This document shows positions 1 through 6,050 of a stretch of DNA of 6,413 nt, piece after piece. This stretch comes from Microcaldota archaeon (GTDB taxonomy: Archaea; Micrarchaeota; Micrarchaeia; Anstonellales; Bilamarchaeaceae). A program made the position numbers and the translations under genes. The DNA lies in contig JACPAS010000065.1 in assembly GCA_016180665.1 (NCBI GenBank), positions 1 to 6,413 of the forward strand, given 5' to 3'. How positions within the stretch are numbered: the stretch's first letter is position 1; each line of letters begins with the position of its first letter. The notes beneath the pieces are model-generated. The model did not search any database. It saw only the letters and a program-made list of their open reading frames with translations, and had not been told where the DNA came from.

Positions 1-967
1 AAATTTGGCATAGCAACAAATAATGAAAAGGCCTATGTAGCAGAGCGGATACTCCATATTGGCAGTCCCTCTGCAAAAGAATTAGAATTTTTGGATTTTG
101 CCAAACACTTCTTCAGTAGTAGTGCACTTTTACCTAGTGATAGAGCTTCCTTTGTTAATACTCGTTTAGAAAGGTTGCCAAAAATTTTACGAGCCAAAGT
201 TGATGCGATAGTCGGATTCCAAATCCTCCAATGGCTGAATGCAGACGAATCTGGTTTACCAAAACAAGAAATAATTAATGCAATAGCTGAAACATTACTT
301 CCTGGCGGGGTATTCATAGGCGGAACCAGTACTGCCTTTATTCAAATAGACCCAACTGCACAAGTTGATGGAAAAACAAAATCAGAATATTCGATTGATT
401 TCCATCCATTTATGCAAATGGTCTGCGCTAAAATTTCCATTTATGCAAATGGTCTGCGCTAAAATTGAAGCTGCAGTTACAACTTTACTTAGTCATGCAC
501 CAGAACCAGTCACTGCAAGCCCACCACTTTCAACTGACGGCTTAGTTGCCCGTTTTGCAGCAGCAGGTTTCATTGACATTCAAACAGGTGCATTTTTGGT
601 TGGTGCAGGAAGAGAAGCCCTAATTAATGAAGTTGTTAACATTCGCCCTATACATCAAGGAAGATTAAATGGCGTTGCAGATTCAGATAGGGAAAGAATA
701 ATTACTCAGGCAATAGCTGAAGCTCATTCTGAATGTGATGCTATTGTTATATCTGGTGAGCCTGATCCAAGAAAAGTGGAAACAAATCTTTGGGATGCTG
801 TTCCCTTCTTAAAAGCAGTAAAATCAGCAGTTGCTCCACGCACAAAAAAGCTCAGTGGTCCTGATATGGATGAACTCGCTGAGGCACCGTGGTTTGTAGG
901 TGGTGGAACTTCACATGGTAACAAAGGTGATCGTCCAATACTTGATGGTTTTGATAGAGGTGACTGA
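1..967 (+). pseudogene. Probable SAM-dependent methyltransferase, 5'-truncated by window, frameshifted by a 31-bp duplication
   Basis: The frame is open from base 1 and reads to a stop at 460-462. The downstream half continues in the next frame from about 443 to a TGA at 965-967. Removing one copy of the 31-bp duplication joins the halves as ...FMQMVCAKIEAAVTTLL... without a break, so this was one gene. The order of elements fits the second half of a class I Rossmann methyltransferase: FVNTRLERLP then AKVDAIVGFQILQWL (the motif IV strand region), AIAETLLPGGVFIGGTS (the helix and strand with the usual LxPGG turn), then LVARFAAAGFIDIQTG (the late AxGF strand). The glycine-rich SAM loop would lie upstream, off the window, so substrate and exact family cannot be given. 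The second half could in principle restart at ATG 443-445, but no ribosome binding site is visible there and it would lack the SAM-binding core. A sequencing or assembly error is the main alternative to true gene decay. Confidence 0.68.
405..466. repeat. Perfect 31-bp tandem direct duplication with an internal hairpin
   Basis: Copy 1 is 405-435 and copy 2 is 436-466. They are identical and directly adjacent. Each copy contains CCATTT-ATGC-AAATGG (406-421 and 437-452), a perfect 6-bp stem with a 4-base loop. Because 31 is not a multiple of three, the second copy shifts the methyltransferase frame by +1 and brings a TAA into frame at 460-462. The arrangement is what replication slippage at a small hairpin would leave. 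Confidence 0.95.
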
Positions 968-970
968 TCA

Positions 971-1002
971 AAAAGAAAAATTATTTTTTACCAGCATTTT
1001 TT
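971..1002. terminator. Oligo-T tracts between convergent genes, candidate archaeal terminators on both strands
   Basis: On the minus strand, directly after the small Cys4 gene's stop, the sequence runs TTTTTCTTTTT (971-981). On the plus strand, after the methyltransferase stop, T-runs lie at 984-989 and 997-1002. Archaeal RNA polymerase commonly terminates at oligo-T tracts without a strong hairpin, and no strong stem is visible here. The position between two convergent ends fits termination for both. Confidence 0.4.
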
Positions 1003-1145
1003 GCTTCCCAGTATTTGTCCCCCCATTTAAGGAGGCAGTCAAAGCACATTCTTCCTTCTCCGAAATTATACTGCTGGCCCAAATCCACTATGAACATGGC
1101 ATCACTTCTGTTTGAGTTACAGTAATTACAAGTTCCAGCTCCCAT
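981..1145 (-). CDS. Small Cys4 (zinc-ribbon-like) protein, 54 aa, function unknown
   Basis: This short frame reads from ATG (1143-1145) to TAA (981-983) and encodes 54 residues starting MGAGTCNYCNSNRSDAMF. Four cysteines form two CxxC knuckles, C6-N-Y-C9 and C34-F-D-C37, separated by 24 residues; this is the spacing of a treble-clef or zinc-ribbon-like site. The segment between is a plausible beta region (MFIVDLG), and the C-terminus is aromatic and basic (KWGDKYWEAKNAGKK). Support for a real gene is a GGTGA ribosome binding site 4 bases before the ATG, a TATA-like box at a sensible distance, an in-frame stop shortly upstream (1167-1169), and T-tracts right after its stop. It lies 55 bp downstream of the DtxR-like gene on the same strand, so it could also be co-transcribed with it. 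I do not recognise the family. A metal-binding or nucleic-acid-binding adaptor is possible but unproven. Confidence 0.72.
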   Translation of the reverse strand: MGAGTCNYCNSNRSDAMFIVDLGQQYNFGEGRMCFDCLLKWGDKYWEAKNAGKK

Positions 1146-1148
1146 AAA

Positions 1149-1183
1149 ATCACCATTTATGCATATTCATCTACATTTTAAAT
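1149..1183 (-). promoter_or_regulatory. TATA-like box and GGTGAT ribosome binding site of the small Cys4 gene
   Basis: On the minus strand, ATTTAAAA (1176-1183) lies about 34 bp before the ATG and is preceded by a purine-rich AAAAGG that could act as BRE. GGTGAT (1149-1154) stands 3 bases before the ATG at 1145. The predicted transcript start, near 1153-1155, gives a leader barely long enough to hold the Shine-Dalgarno. The gene may therefore instead be translated from a longer message that starts at the DtxR-like gene. Confidence 0.4.
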
Positions 1184-1200
1184 CCTTTTATTTTTTGGTC

Positions 1201-1665
1201 TTACAAAATCCTTTTTAAACTAGAATTAGAACTTAAACAACTCTTGCACGTCATTTTTTTTTCACAATGTGGAATTGGCTTATCTTCAATAGGGTCCTTC
1301 ATCGGCCTATTCAAACTAATACAAAGATGCTCATCAGTCTTATCATCAATCACATGCTCAATTCCACATGCTTGTAACTTAACTTGTTCTTTTTTTACTT
1401 TTAGAACGTCATATAAGAAACTTTTAATCAGCCTTTCTTTTCTCACTACCTTTTGTGCTAATTTTCTACCTTCTTTAGTTAATTTCACTGATTTATAAGG
1501 CTGGTGTTCAACGTACCCTCCTTTAACTAATTTATCCAGCATTTCAGTTACGCTGGCGGGTTTTATATTTAGAACTCTGGCAATGCTTACTGTTTTTGGC
1601 TGTTCTCCGCCTTCACTCAAGCAGTAAACTGCCTTCAGGTACGTCTCCAGAGAATGTTTGTCCAT
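1201..1665 (-). CDS. DtxR/MntR-family metal-dependent transcriptional regulator
   Basis: The 154-residue product has the two-domain layout of Fe/Mn-responsive repressors. An N-terminal winged helix spans about residues 5-70, with the recognition region IKPASVTEMLDKLVKGGYVEH followed by the wing KSVKLTKEGRKLA. A helical dimerisation and metal domain follows (about 73-120) with ACGIEHVIDD. C100, E103 and H104 align with DtxR C102, E105 and H106. Other ligands differ: the DtxR Met10/MntR Asp8 position is Thr8, the DtxR His79 position is Glu, and Glu83 and His98 are Lys. There is no C-terminal SH3-like domain. Instead a short tail carries PIPHCEKKMTCKSC, with H133, C134, C140 and C143. I prefer ATG at 1665; a TTG two codons upstream (1671) would add only MH. 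No ribosome binding site is seen, and a TATA-like box 29 bp upstream suggests a leaderless or near-leaderless message. It is divergent from the helicase and probably autoregulated through the palindrome between them. Confidence 0.88.
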   Translation of the reverse strand: MDKHSLETYLKAVYCLSEGGEQPKTVSIARVLNIKPASVTEMLDKLVKGGYVEHQPYKSVKLTKEGRKLAQKVVRKERLIKSFLYDVLKVKKEQVKLQACGIEHVIDDKTDEHLCISLNRPMKDPIEDKPIPHCEKKMTCKSCLSSNSSLKRIL

Positions 1666-1680
1666 ATGCAAAATTGAGGT

Positions 1681-1709
1681 AGAAACAGCTTAATAAATGA
1701 TCTGTTTTT
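1681..1709. promoter_or_regulatory. Candidate operator palindrome overlapping the TATA element of a divergent promoter
   Basis: AAACAG (1683-1688) and CTGTTT (1702-1707) form perfect 6-bp arms around a dyad centred on 1695, with partial symmetry inside (1690/1700, 1692/1698, 1694/1696). The centre, TTAATAAA on one strand and TTTATTAA on the other (1690-1697), is the best TATA-like element for the DtxR-type gene, 29 bp from its ATG. Read on the plus strand it also gives a usable TATA for the helicase, about 42 bp from its ATG. A repressor bound here would block TBP. Binding by the DtxR-like protein is inferred from position and symmetry only. Confidence 0.5.
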
Positions 1710-1735
1710 CAATTTTTCCGTCTATAATCTAACTA

Positions 1736-4309
1736 ATGAAATCTACAAGGCTAGTGGAATTAATCAAAGAGCGTTTCGCTGATCTTACCGACATTCAGAA
1801 GTTAGCTATTCCAAAAATCCTTAATGGAGAGAACGTACTGATTTTTGCACCAACTGGCAGTGGAAAAAGTGAGGCGGTTCTTCTTCCCGTTTTAGAAAAG
1901 ATCCAGGATAAAAAAGAAGGTATCCGTGCATTATATATCACCCCTCTTAAATCCCTAAACCGGGATTTACTCAAAAGATTCAACTGGTGGTGTGAACGGT
2001 TAACCGTATCGCATGCAGTAAGGCATGGTGATACGACTCAAGCTGAGCGAACTAAACAAAGACAAAAACCCCCTCAAATAATGCTAACTAGAGTTGAAAC
2101 TTTACAAGCTCTGTTCATAGGTCCAATAATGCGAAAGCATTTGGAAAATATCGAATTCGTAATTGTTGACGAAGTACATGACATTCTGGATAATAAACGT
2201 GGCGCACAGCTTTCAATGGGATTGGAAAGACTTGAGGAATTAATTAAAGTTTCGCAAAATCGGTCTTTCCAAAGAATCGCAATCAGTGCAACTGTTTCTA
2301 ATGAAGGTGAAGCTGCAAAACTAATATTTGGTGAACGTCCCTACTCAATTGCAGAAACAGGTAAAACCAGAAAAATGGAAATTGAAATTAAGAAAATCGA
2401 AAAACAGAAAGAGAGAGTAGATCTGATAAAGAAATTGGCAGAGGAACACCGAACTTTAATTTTTTCCAATACCCGTTCAACTGCAGAAGAACTTGGAGCT
2501 ACATTAAGAGAAGAAAAAGCCCCAGTAGAGGTTCATCACGGTTCTCTTTCAAAAGAAGTTCGCATTGCAGCAGAAGATAAATTTAAATCGGGTGAAATTC
2601 GTTCTCTCTTGTCCACTTCTTCTCTTGAACTTGGAATAGATATCGGGGATGTTGATTTGGTGATTCAGTACAGTTCGCCTCATCAAGTTTTTAGACTAAT
2701 CCAACGTGTAGGTAGAAGTGGCCACTCTCTGGAAAAAACGCCAAAAGGCTTAATCATTACGAATGATTTTGATGATTACTTAGAAGCAGAAGCAATAAAA
2801 ATACGTTCAGAATTCTGGATGGAGGATAAGAAAGCAGAACGCAGTGCATTGGATGTAATTGCCCATCAGCTAATCGGAGTTTGTATAGACAAAGGTGAAA
2901 TTAATTTGATGGAAGCTCATTTAATCTTATTAAGATCTTATGCTTATGGAATTTCATTTACAAAACTAAAAAGAATCGCACTCCAACTTTATTCAGAGGG
3001 TCTGATCTTCTACGAAGAGGAAGATGAAAAAAATATTTTTATTAAGATGACTTCACGTGCACGCGAATACTATTGTTTAAATTTAACTACAATTCCAAGA
3101 GAACGACGCTACTTAATGCGTGAAATTAGTGGAAACAGAATAATTGCTTCATTAGATGAAGCTTTTGTAATGAATTTAGATTTTGGCGCGAGTTTCTTAG
3201 CCAAAGGTCAGCCCTGGCGCGTAATAGACATCACTGAAAAGGAAGTCGTCGTTGAACCTAGTTCTGCATTAGAAGTTGCAATTCCAGATTGGACTGGCGA
3301 AGATATCCCAGTAGATTATGAGGTTGCGCAGGATGTTGGAAAGTTGAGAAAAAGCGAGAAGAAAGTTCAGCCATTACCAGATAATGAAACCGTAATTATG
3401 GAAATCGTAGAAGATGTAATAATAATTCATGCGTGCTTTGGAACAAAAGTAAACGAAGCAATTGCCAGGATATTCTCCTTTAAAATTTCAAAATTAATTG
3501 GCGAAAGTGTTCGTGCAGTTGCAGATCCTTACCGTATCTTAGTCAAACTTCCATATCGACTGGATGAGAAACATCTGCTCAATGCTTTTAAAGAAATAAA
3601 CGTAGTTAGAGCCGAACTTGAGAAAAGTCTCCACAATTCATTTTTACTGAAATTTAGGTTCACTCATGTTGGAAGGCTTTTCGGTTTGTTGAATACTGAT
3701 GCACAAATTGGCTGGAGATTCATTGAGGTTATGCGTAATTCAATCGTTTACGAAGAAACGTTACGCACGGTATTTTTTAGGTATTTTGATGTTGAGAGAA
3801 CTGAAGAAGTTTTTGCAGGTTTGAAGAACGGAAAAATCAAACTAATAGTTGATAAGCGTGATAAACCCAGTTTTTTTGCTAAATTGGGCATAGAGAAATT
3901 GGGTTCAGATGAAGCAGTTGGAGGTTTTGAGCCACGCAAAGAGATGATCTCAGCCTTTAAGGAGAGAATGCTTGAAAAAACCGTCCAGCTCAAATGCATT
4001 AGCTGTTCCTCAACACGTTTTTTGCATATTGCAGGGGCGCCTGAAAAAATCAAATGCAACAAATGCAATTCTGAATCGCTCTTTACGATTGATGAGAAGC
4101 GGACTAAACGAACGGATGAAGAATACGAGGCCGGATTAATTAGAACTTATGGAAAAAAAGCCGTAATTTCTCTCGCTAGTTATGGAGTTGGGGCTCAGAC
4201 CGCAGACAGAATTCTCAGAAAACTTCACCGCGATGAAGACTCATTCTACTGGGATTTAATTGAAGCGCAAAAAACTTTTGTGAAGAATAAGAAATACTGG
4301 AAAATCTAG
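1736..4309 (+). CDS. lhr: Lhr-type superfamily 2 helicase, archaeal, with C-terminal Cys4 module
   Basis: The 857-residue product is an ATP-dependent SF2 nucleic-acid helicase of the Lhr family. RecA domain 1 carries a Q-motif-like LTDIQKLAIP (17-26), Walker A APTGSGKS (38-45), motif Ia TPLKSLNRDL, Ib TRVETLQ, a DEVH box (145-148) and SAT (184-186). RecA domain 2 carries LIFSNTRSTAEELG (241-254), STSSLELGIDIGDVD (about 293-307) and QRVGRSGH (323-330); the last two are typical of Lhr. A winged-helix and Lhr-core region follows (about 370-740). The C-terminus holds a C754xxC757-x16-C774xxC777 zinc-binding motif, then YGKKAVISLASYGVGAQTA, a tail I recall from archaeal Lhr proteins. The length is close to that of archaeal members and shorter than E. 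coli Lhr. The start is fixed by an in-frame TAA at 1730-1732, and there is no Shine-Dalgarno. The family is linked to DNA repair and to translocation on RNA/DNA hybrids; the substrate in this organism is unknown. Confidence 0.95.
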   Translation: MKSTRLVELIKERFADLTDIQKLAIPKILNGENVLIFAPTGSGKSEAVLLPVLEKIQDKKEGIRALYITPLKSLNRDLLKRFNWWCERLTVSHAVRHGDTTQAERTKQRQKPPQIMLTRVETLQALFIGPIMRKHLENIEFVIVDEVHDILDNKRGAQLSMGLERLEELIKVSQNRSFQRIAISATVSNEGEAAKLIFGERPYSIAETGKTRKMEIEIKKIEKQKERVDLIKKLAEEHRTLIFSNTRSTAEELGATLREEKAPVEVHHGSLSKEVRIAAEDKFKSGEIRSLLSTSSLELGIDIGDVDLVIQYSSPHQVFRLIQRVGRSGHSLEKTPKGLIITNDFDDYLEAEAIKIRSEFWMEDKKAERSALDVIAHQLIGVCIDKGEINLMEAHLILLRSYAYGISFTKLKRIALQLYSEGLIFYEEEDEKNIFIKMTSRAREYYCLNLTTIPRERRYLMREISGNRIIASLDEAFVMNLDFGASFLAKGQPWRVIDITEKEVVVEPSSALEVAIPDWTGEDIPVDYEVAQDVGKLRKSEKKVQPLPDNETVIMEIVEDVIIIHACFGTKVNEAIARIFSFKISKLIGESVRAVADPYRILVKLPYRLDEKHLLNAFKEINVVRAELEKSLHNSFLLKFRFTHVGRLFGLLNTDAQIGWRFIEVMRNSIVYEETLRTVFFRYFDVERTEEVFAGLKNGKIKLIVDKRDKPSFFAKLGIEKLGSDEAVGGFEPRKEMISAFKERMLEKTVQLKCISCSSTRFLHIAGAPEKIKCNKCNSESLFTIDEKRTKRTDEEYEAGLIRTYGKKAVISLASYGVGAQTADRILRKLHRDEDSFYWDLIEAQKTFVKNKKYWKI

Positions 4310-4310
4310 C

Positions 4311-4970
4311 TCATAAAAGCTGTGGTCCAACTGCTTTCTGAGACTTAACCTGATCCGAATGAATTGTTCCTCTGCTTATTCCGAGTTCACTCTCAACTTC
4401 ATTCCAACTAAATCCAAGTGCCATTGCAATAAAAACATCAACTTGCCTTTGCGTTATCATTCCTCTTTCAATCATTCTTGCAAGAGTTAACTCAATTTCT
4501 TTCAAGGTCAATGAGTGGTCTATTGACGAATTTAGTTCTTCAGGTCTTCTGTCTTCAAATTGAAGAAGCTCTTTTCTCTCTCTTCTAAGGCGTTTCTTCG
4601 CAGCACCTATTAGCTCCCACCTAACTGCAGTTGCCACCAAACCAACAATTTTTTCTCCATCTCCATATTTACCTTCTTCCAGATCTTTTAAAAACCTAAT
4701 AATTGCCATCTGCATCAAATCCTCTCTAGTTTCAAATCTTTTCGCAGATCTTCTAAAACTAGATAAAGCCAATGCAGTAATTATTTCAAGTATACGTTCT
4801 AACTGACCGCTTTTGTGCAAACTGTCAAGCTGAGGCGTTGCTCTAAAACCAGATCTTCTGGCACTCCTTACTAAATCAGTCGCTCTCAAAGCATACATTA
4901 ATCTGTAAATGCCAAGTGAAAGTATAAAAATAGCCGTCACAAATACTATTTGATATTCATGTACAAACAA
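4311..4970 (-). CDS. Sigma-70-like (regions 2 and 4) DNA-binding protein, possibly membrane-anchored
   Basis: The product is up to 219 residues. Residues 80-134 resemble sigma region 2: ETREDLMQMAIIRFLKDL corresponds to the DxxQ helix of ECF sigmas, then GLVATAVRWELIGAAKKRLRR to the helix that ends in basic residues. Residues 155-213 resemble region 4: TQRQVDVFIAMALGFSWNEV followed by the helix-turn-helix ESELGISRGTIHSDQVKSQKAV. The linker (135-153) is acidic and polar. Residues 7-22 (QIVFVTAIFILSLGIY) are hydrophobic and followed by basic residues, so an N-terminal membrane anchor is possible. The start is uncertain. TTG at 4970 or GTG at 4940 would include all or most of that segment. ATG at 4898 (195 residues) would remove it, and is the only start with a TATA-like box at ideal distance. 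It ends one base from the helicase stop, tail to tail, and is divergent from pth2. The fold call is from motif resemblance, not a search; a LuxR-like or phage-type regulator is the alternative. Confidence 0.6.
   Translation of the reverse strand: MFVHEYQIVFVTAIFILSLGIYRLMYALRATDLVRSARRSGFRATPQLDSLHKSGQLERILEIITALALSSFRRSAKRFETREDLMQMAIIRFLKDLEEGKYGDGEKIVGLVATAVRWELIGAAKKRLRRERKELLQFEDRRPEELNSSIDHSLTLKEIELTLARMIERGMITQRQVDVFIAMALGFSWNEVESELGISRGTIHSDQVKSQKAVGPQLL
4916..4932. promoter_or_regulatory. BRE/TATA element of pth2, also usable by the divergent sigma-like gene
   Basis: GTGAAAG (4916-4922), purine-rich as expected of BRE, is followed by TATAAAAAT (4923-4931). The centre at 4927 lies 32 bp before the pth2 ATG (4959), predicting a leader of only a few bases; no ribosome binding site is seen in the gap. 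On the other strand the same stretch reads TATTTTTATA and is centred 29 bp before ATG 4898 of the sigma-like gene, the spacing of a leaderless archaeal promoter. If the sigma-like gene starts further upstream instead, this element lies inside its coding sequence. Confidence 0.65.
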
Positions 4971-5309
4971 GCAATCGTAGTCCGTAATGATCTTAAGCTC
5001 GGAAAAGGAAAACTAGCAGGCCAATGTGCCCACGCATCAGTGTCAGCCTACATTCTAGTTAGATCAAAAAAACCTGAAATAGCAAAAGAATGGGAACTAG
5101 AGGGCCAGAAAAAAATAGTCCTGAAAGTAAATTCTGAAGAAGAATTGCTAGACTACTTAGGGCAGGTAAAAAGAGCAGGAATTCCACCAGAACTAATTAG
5201 AGACGCAGGAAAAACCCAAATAGAACCAGGAACAATTACCTGCTTTGGAGCAGGACCATGGGATGAAAAAGAGATTGATAAGATTTTGGGCAAGTTAAAG
5301 TTATTATGA
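4959..5309 (+). CDS. pth2: Peptidyl-tRNA hydrolase, Pth2 family
   Basis: This 116-residue cytosolic enzyme cleaves the ester bond of peptidyl-tRNAs released from stalled ribosomes, recycling the tRNA. The whole length matches the archaeal/eukaryotic Pth2 fold: KQAIVVRNDLKLGKGKLAGQCAHASVSAY at the N-terminus (cited in parts here: RNDLKLGKGK and GQCAHAS), then EGQKKIVLKVNSEEEL, GIPPELIRDAGKTQIEPGT, and the closing FGAGPWDEKEIDKILGKLKLL stretch ending at the stop. The active-site Lys of GKGK, the His of AHAS, the Asp of RDAG and the Thr of PGT are all present. The start is ATG 4959, giving MYKQ; a TTG three codons upstream (4950) is less likely. The transporter gene follows after 15 bases, so the two are probably one operon driven from the TATA box at 4923-4931. 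Pth2 is normal in archaea and rare in bacteria, which helps place the organism. Confidence 0.96.
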   Translation: MYKQAIVVRNDLKLGKGKLAGQCAHASVSAYILVRSKKPEIAKEWELEGQKKIVLKVNSEEELLDYLGQVKRAGIPPELIRDAGKTQIEPGTITCFGAGPWDEKEIDKILGKLKLL

Positions 5310-5314
5310 ACTTT

Positions 5315-5320
5315 AGGTGA
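5315..5320 (+). promoter_or_regulatory. Ribosome binding site AGGTGA of the VIT1-like gene
   Basis: AGGTGA lies 4 bases before the ATG at 5325, inside the 15-base gap after pth2. It fixes the transporter start and fits the pattern of internal operon genes using a Shine-Dalgarno while first genes are near-leaderless. Confidence 0.75.
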
Positions 5321-5324
5321 TCCT

Positions 5325-6050
5325 ATGACCAAAGGAGTAGTAAACAAACCATTTGAACATGAACCTCATTCAGGTATAAACCATGGTTCATTCCTACGTC
5401 AAATAATCCTTGGAGGGCAGGACGGGTTGGTTAATGTTTTAGGAATTGTCTTAGGTGTAGCTGGTGCAACTGGAGATGCAAAAATCGTAATAATCGCAGG
5501 TTTGGCTGCAACTGCTGCAGAATCAATTTCCATGGCAGCTGTTGCTTACACCTCAATAAAAGCAGAAGTTGATTATTATTTCAGTGAACTTGCAAGAGAA
5601 AAGCAGGAAATAAAAGATTTTCCAGAGGTTGAGCGTGAAGAAATAAAATTAATCTACATGAAGAAAGGCTTTAAGGGAAAAGAACTAGAGACAGTGGTTA
5701 ATAAAATTTGCTCAGATGAAAAAGTTTGGCTAGATATAATGATGGCTGAGGAGTTAGGTCTAGCTCCAGTAGAATCAAAAAATCCAGTAATGGAAGGGGT
5801 TATAGTGGGTGCCTCCGCAGTGGTCGGTTCATTAATTCCCTTAATTCCATTCTTTTTTCTCCCATTAGATTCAGCAATTATTCCATCAATAGTAATTTCA
5901 GCAGTTGCATTATTTCTAACTGGAGCCTACAAAGGAAAAACAACAATTGGAAACTGGTTTAGAAGCGGAGTAGAAATGATGGTTATTGGATTTGTAGCAG
6001 CCATGGCTGGCTATTTGATTGGCCTTTACTTAGGAATTACCATCTTGTAA
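5325..6050 (+). CDS. VIT1/CCC1-family Fe(II)/Mn(II) transporter
   Basis: The 241-residue membrane protein resembles the vacuolar iron transporter family, which exports Fe2+ and Mn2+ from the cytosol, probably against protons. Five membrane segments can be placed: about 27-47 (with the conserved GGQDGLVNVLGIVLG, including D33), 53-76 (with E66 and M70 in AAESISMAAVAYTS), 156-178, 182-202 and 215-240. Between segments 2 and 3 lies a charged cytosolic region (about 80-150) with many glutamates (E92, E95, E101, E103, E105, E106, E142, E143), matching the family's metal-binding helical domain. The frequent AAGEY after segment 2 reads AAVAY here, so a glutamate is missing. The start is set by AGGTGA four bases upstream. 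It follows pth2 by 15 bases, and its last 21 bases overlap the convergent riboflavin gene. In an archaeon without vacuoles it would act in the cell membrane as a detoxifying exporter. Metal specificity cannot be read from sequence. Confidence 0.92.
   Translation: MTKGVVNKPFEHEPHSGINHGSFLRQIILGGQDGLVNVLGIVLGVAGATGDAKIVIIAGLAATAAESISMAAVAYTSIKAEVDYYFSELAREKQEIKDFPEVEREEIKLIYMKKGFKGKELETVVNKICSDEKVWLDIMMAEELGLAPVESKNPVMEGVIVGASAVVGSLIPLIPFFFLPLDSAIIPSIVISAVALFLTGAYKGKTTIGNWFRSGVEMMVIGFVAAMAGYLIGLYLGITIL

Noticed and set aside
365..442. Upstream extension of the second methyltransferase half as its own gene from ATG 365 (MMEKQNQNIR...)
   Set aside because: This stretch is the out-of-frame reading of the methyltransferase coding sequence and duplication copy 1. 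Only the part after about 443 matches a real protein frame.
900..1115. Plus-strand open frame across the methyltransferase end and the Cys4 gene
   Set aside because: It overlaps two better-supported genes in other frames, and its translation has no motif.
1153..1163. Third partial copy of the 31-bp repeat (CCATTTATGCA)
   Set aside because: The match is only 11 bases in an AT-rich leader, with no flanking similarity; probably chance.
4950..4958. TTG start for pth2 adding three residues
   Set aside because: Pth2 proteins normally begin just before the KQxIVVR strand, and ATG 4959 fits both this and the TATA spacing better.
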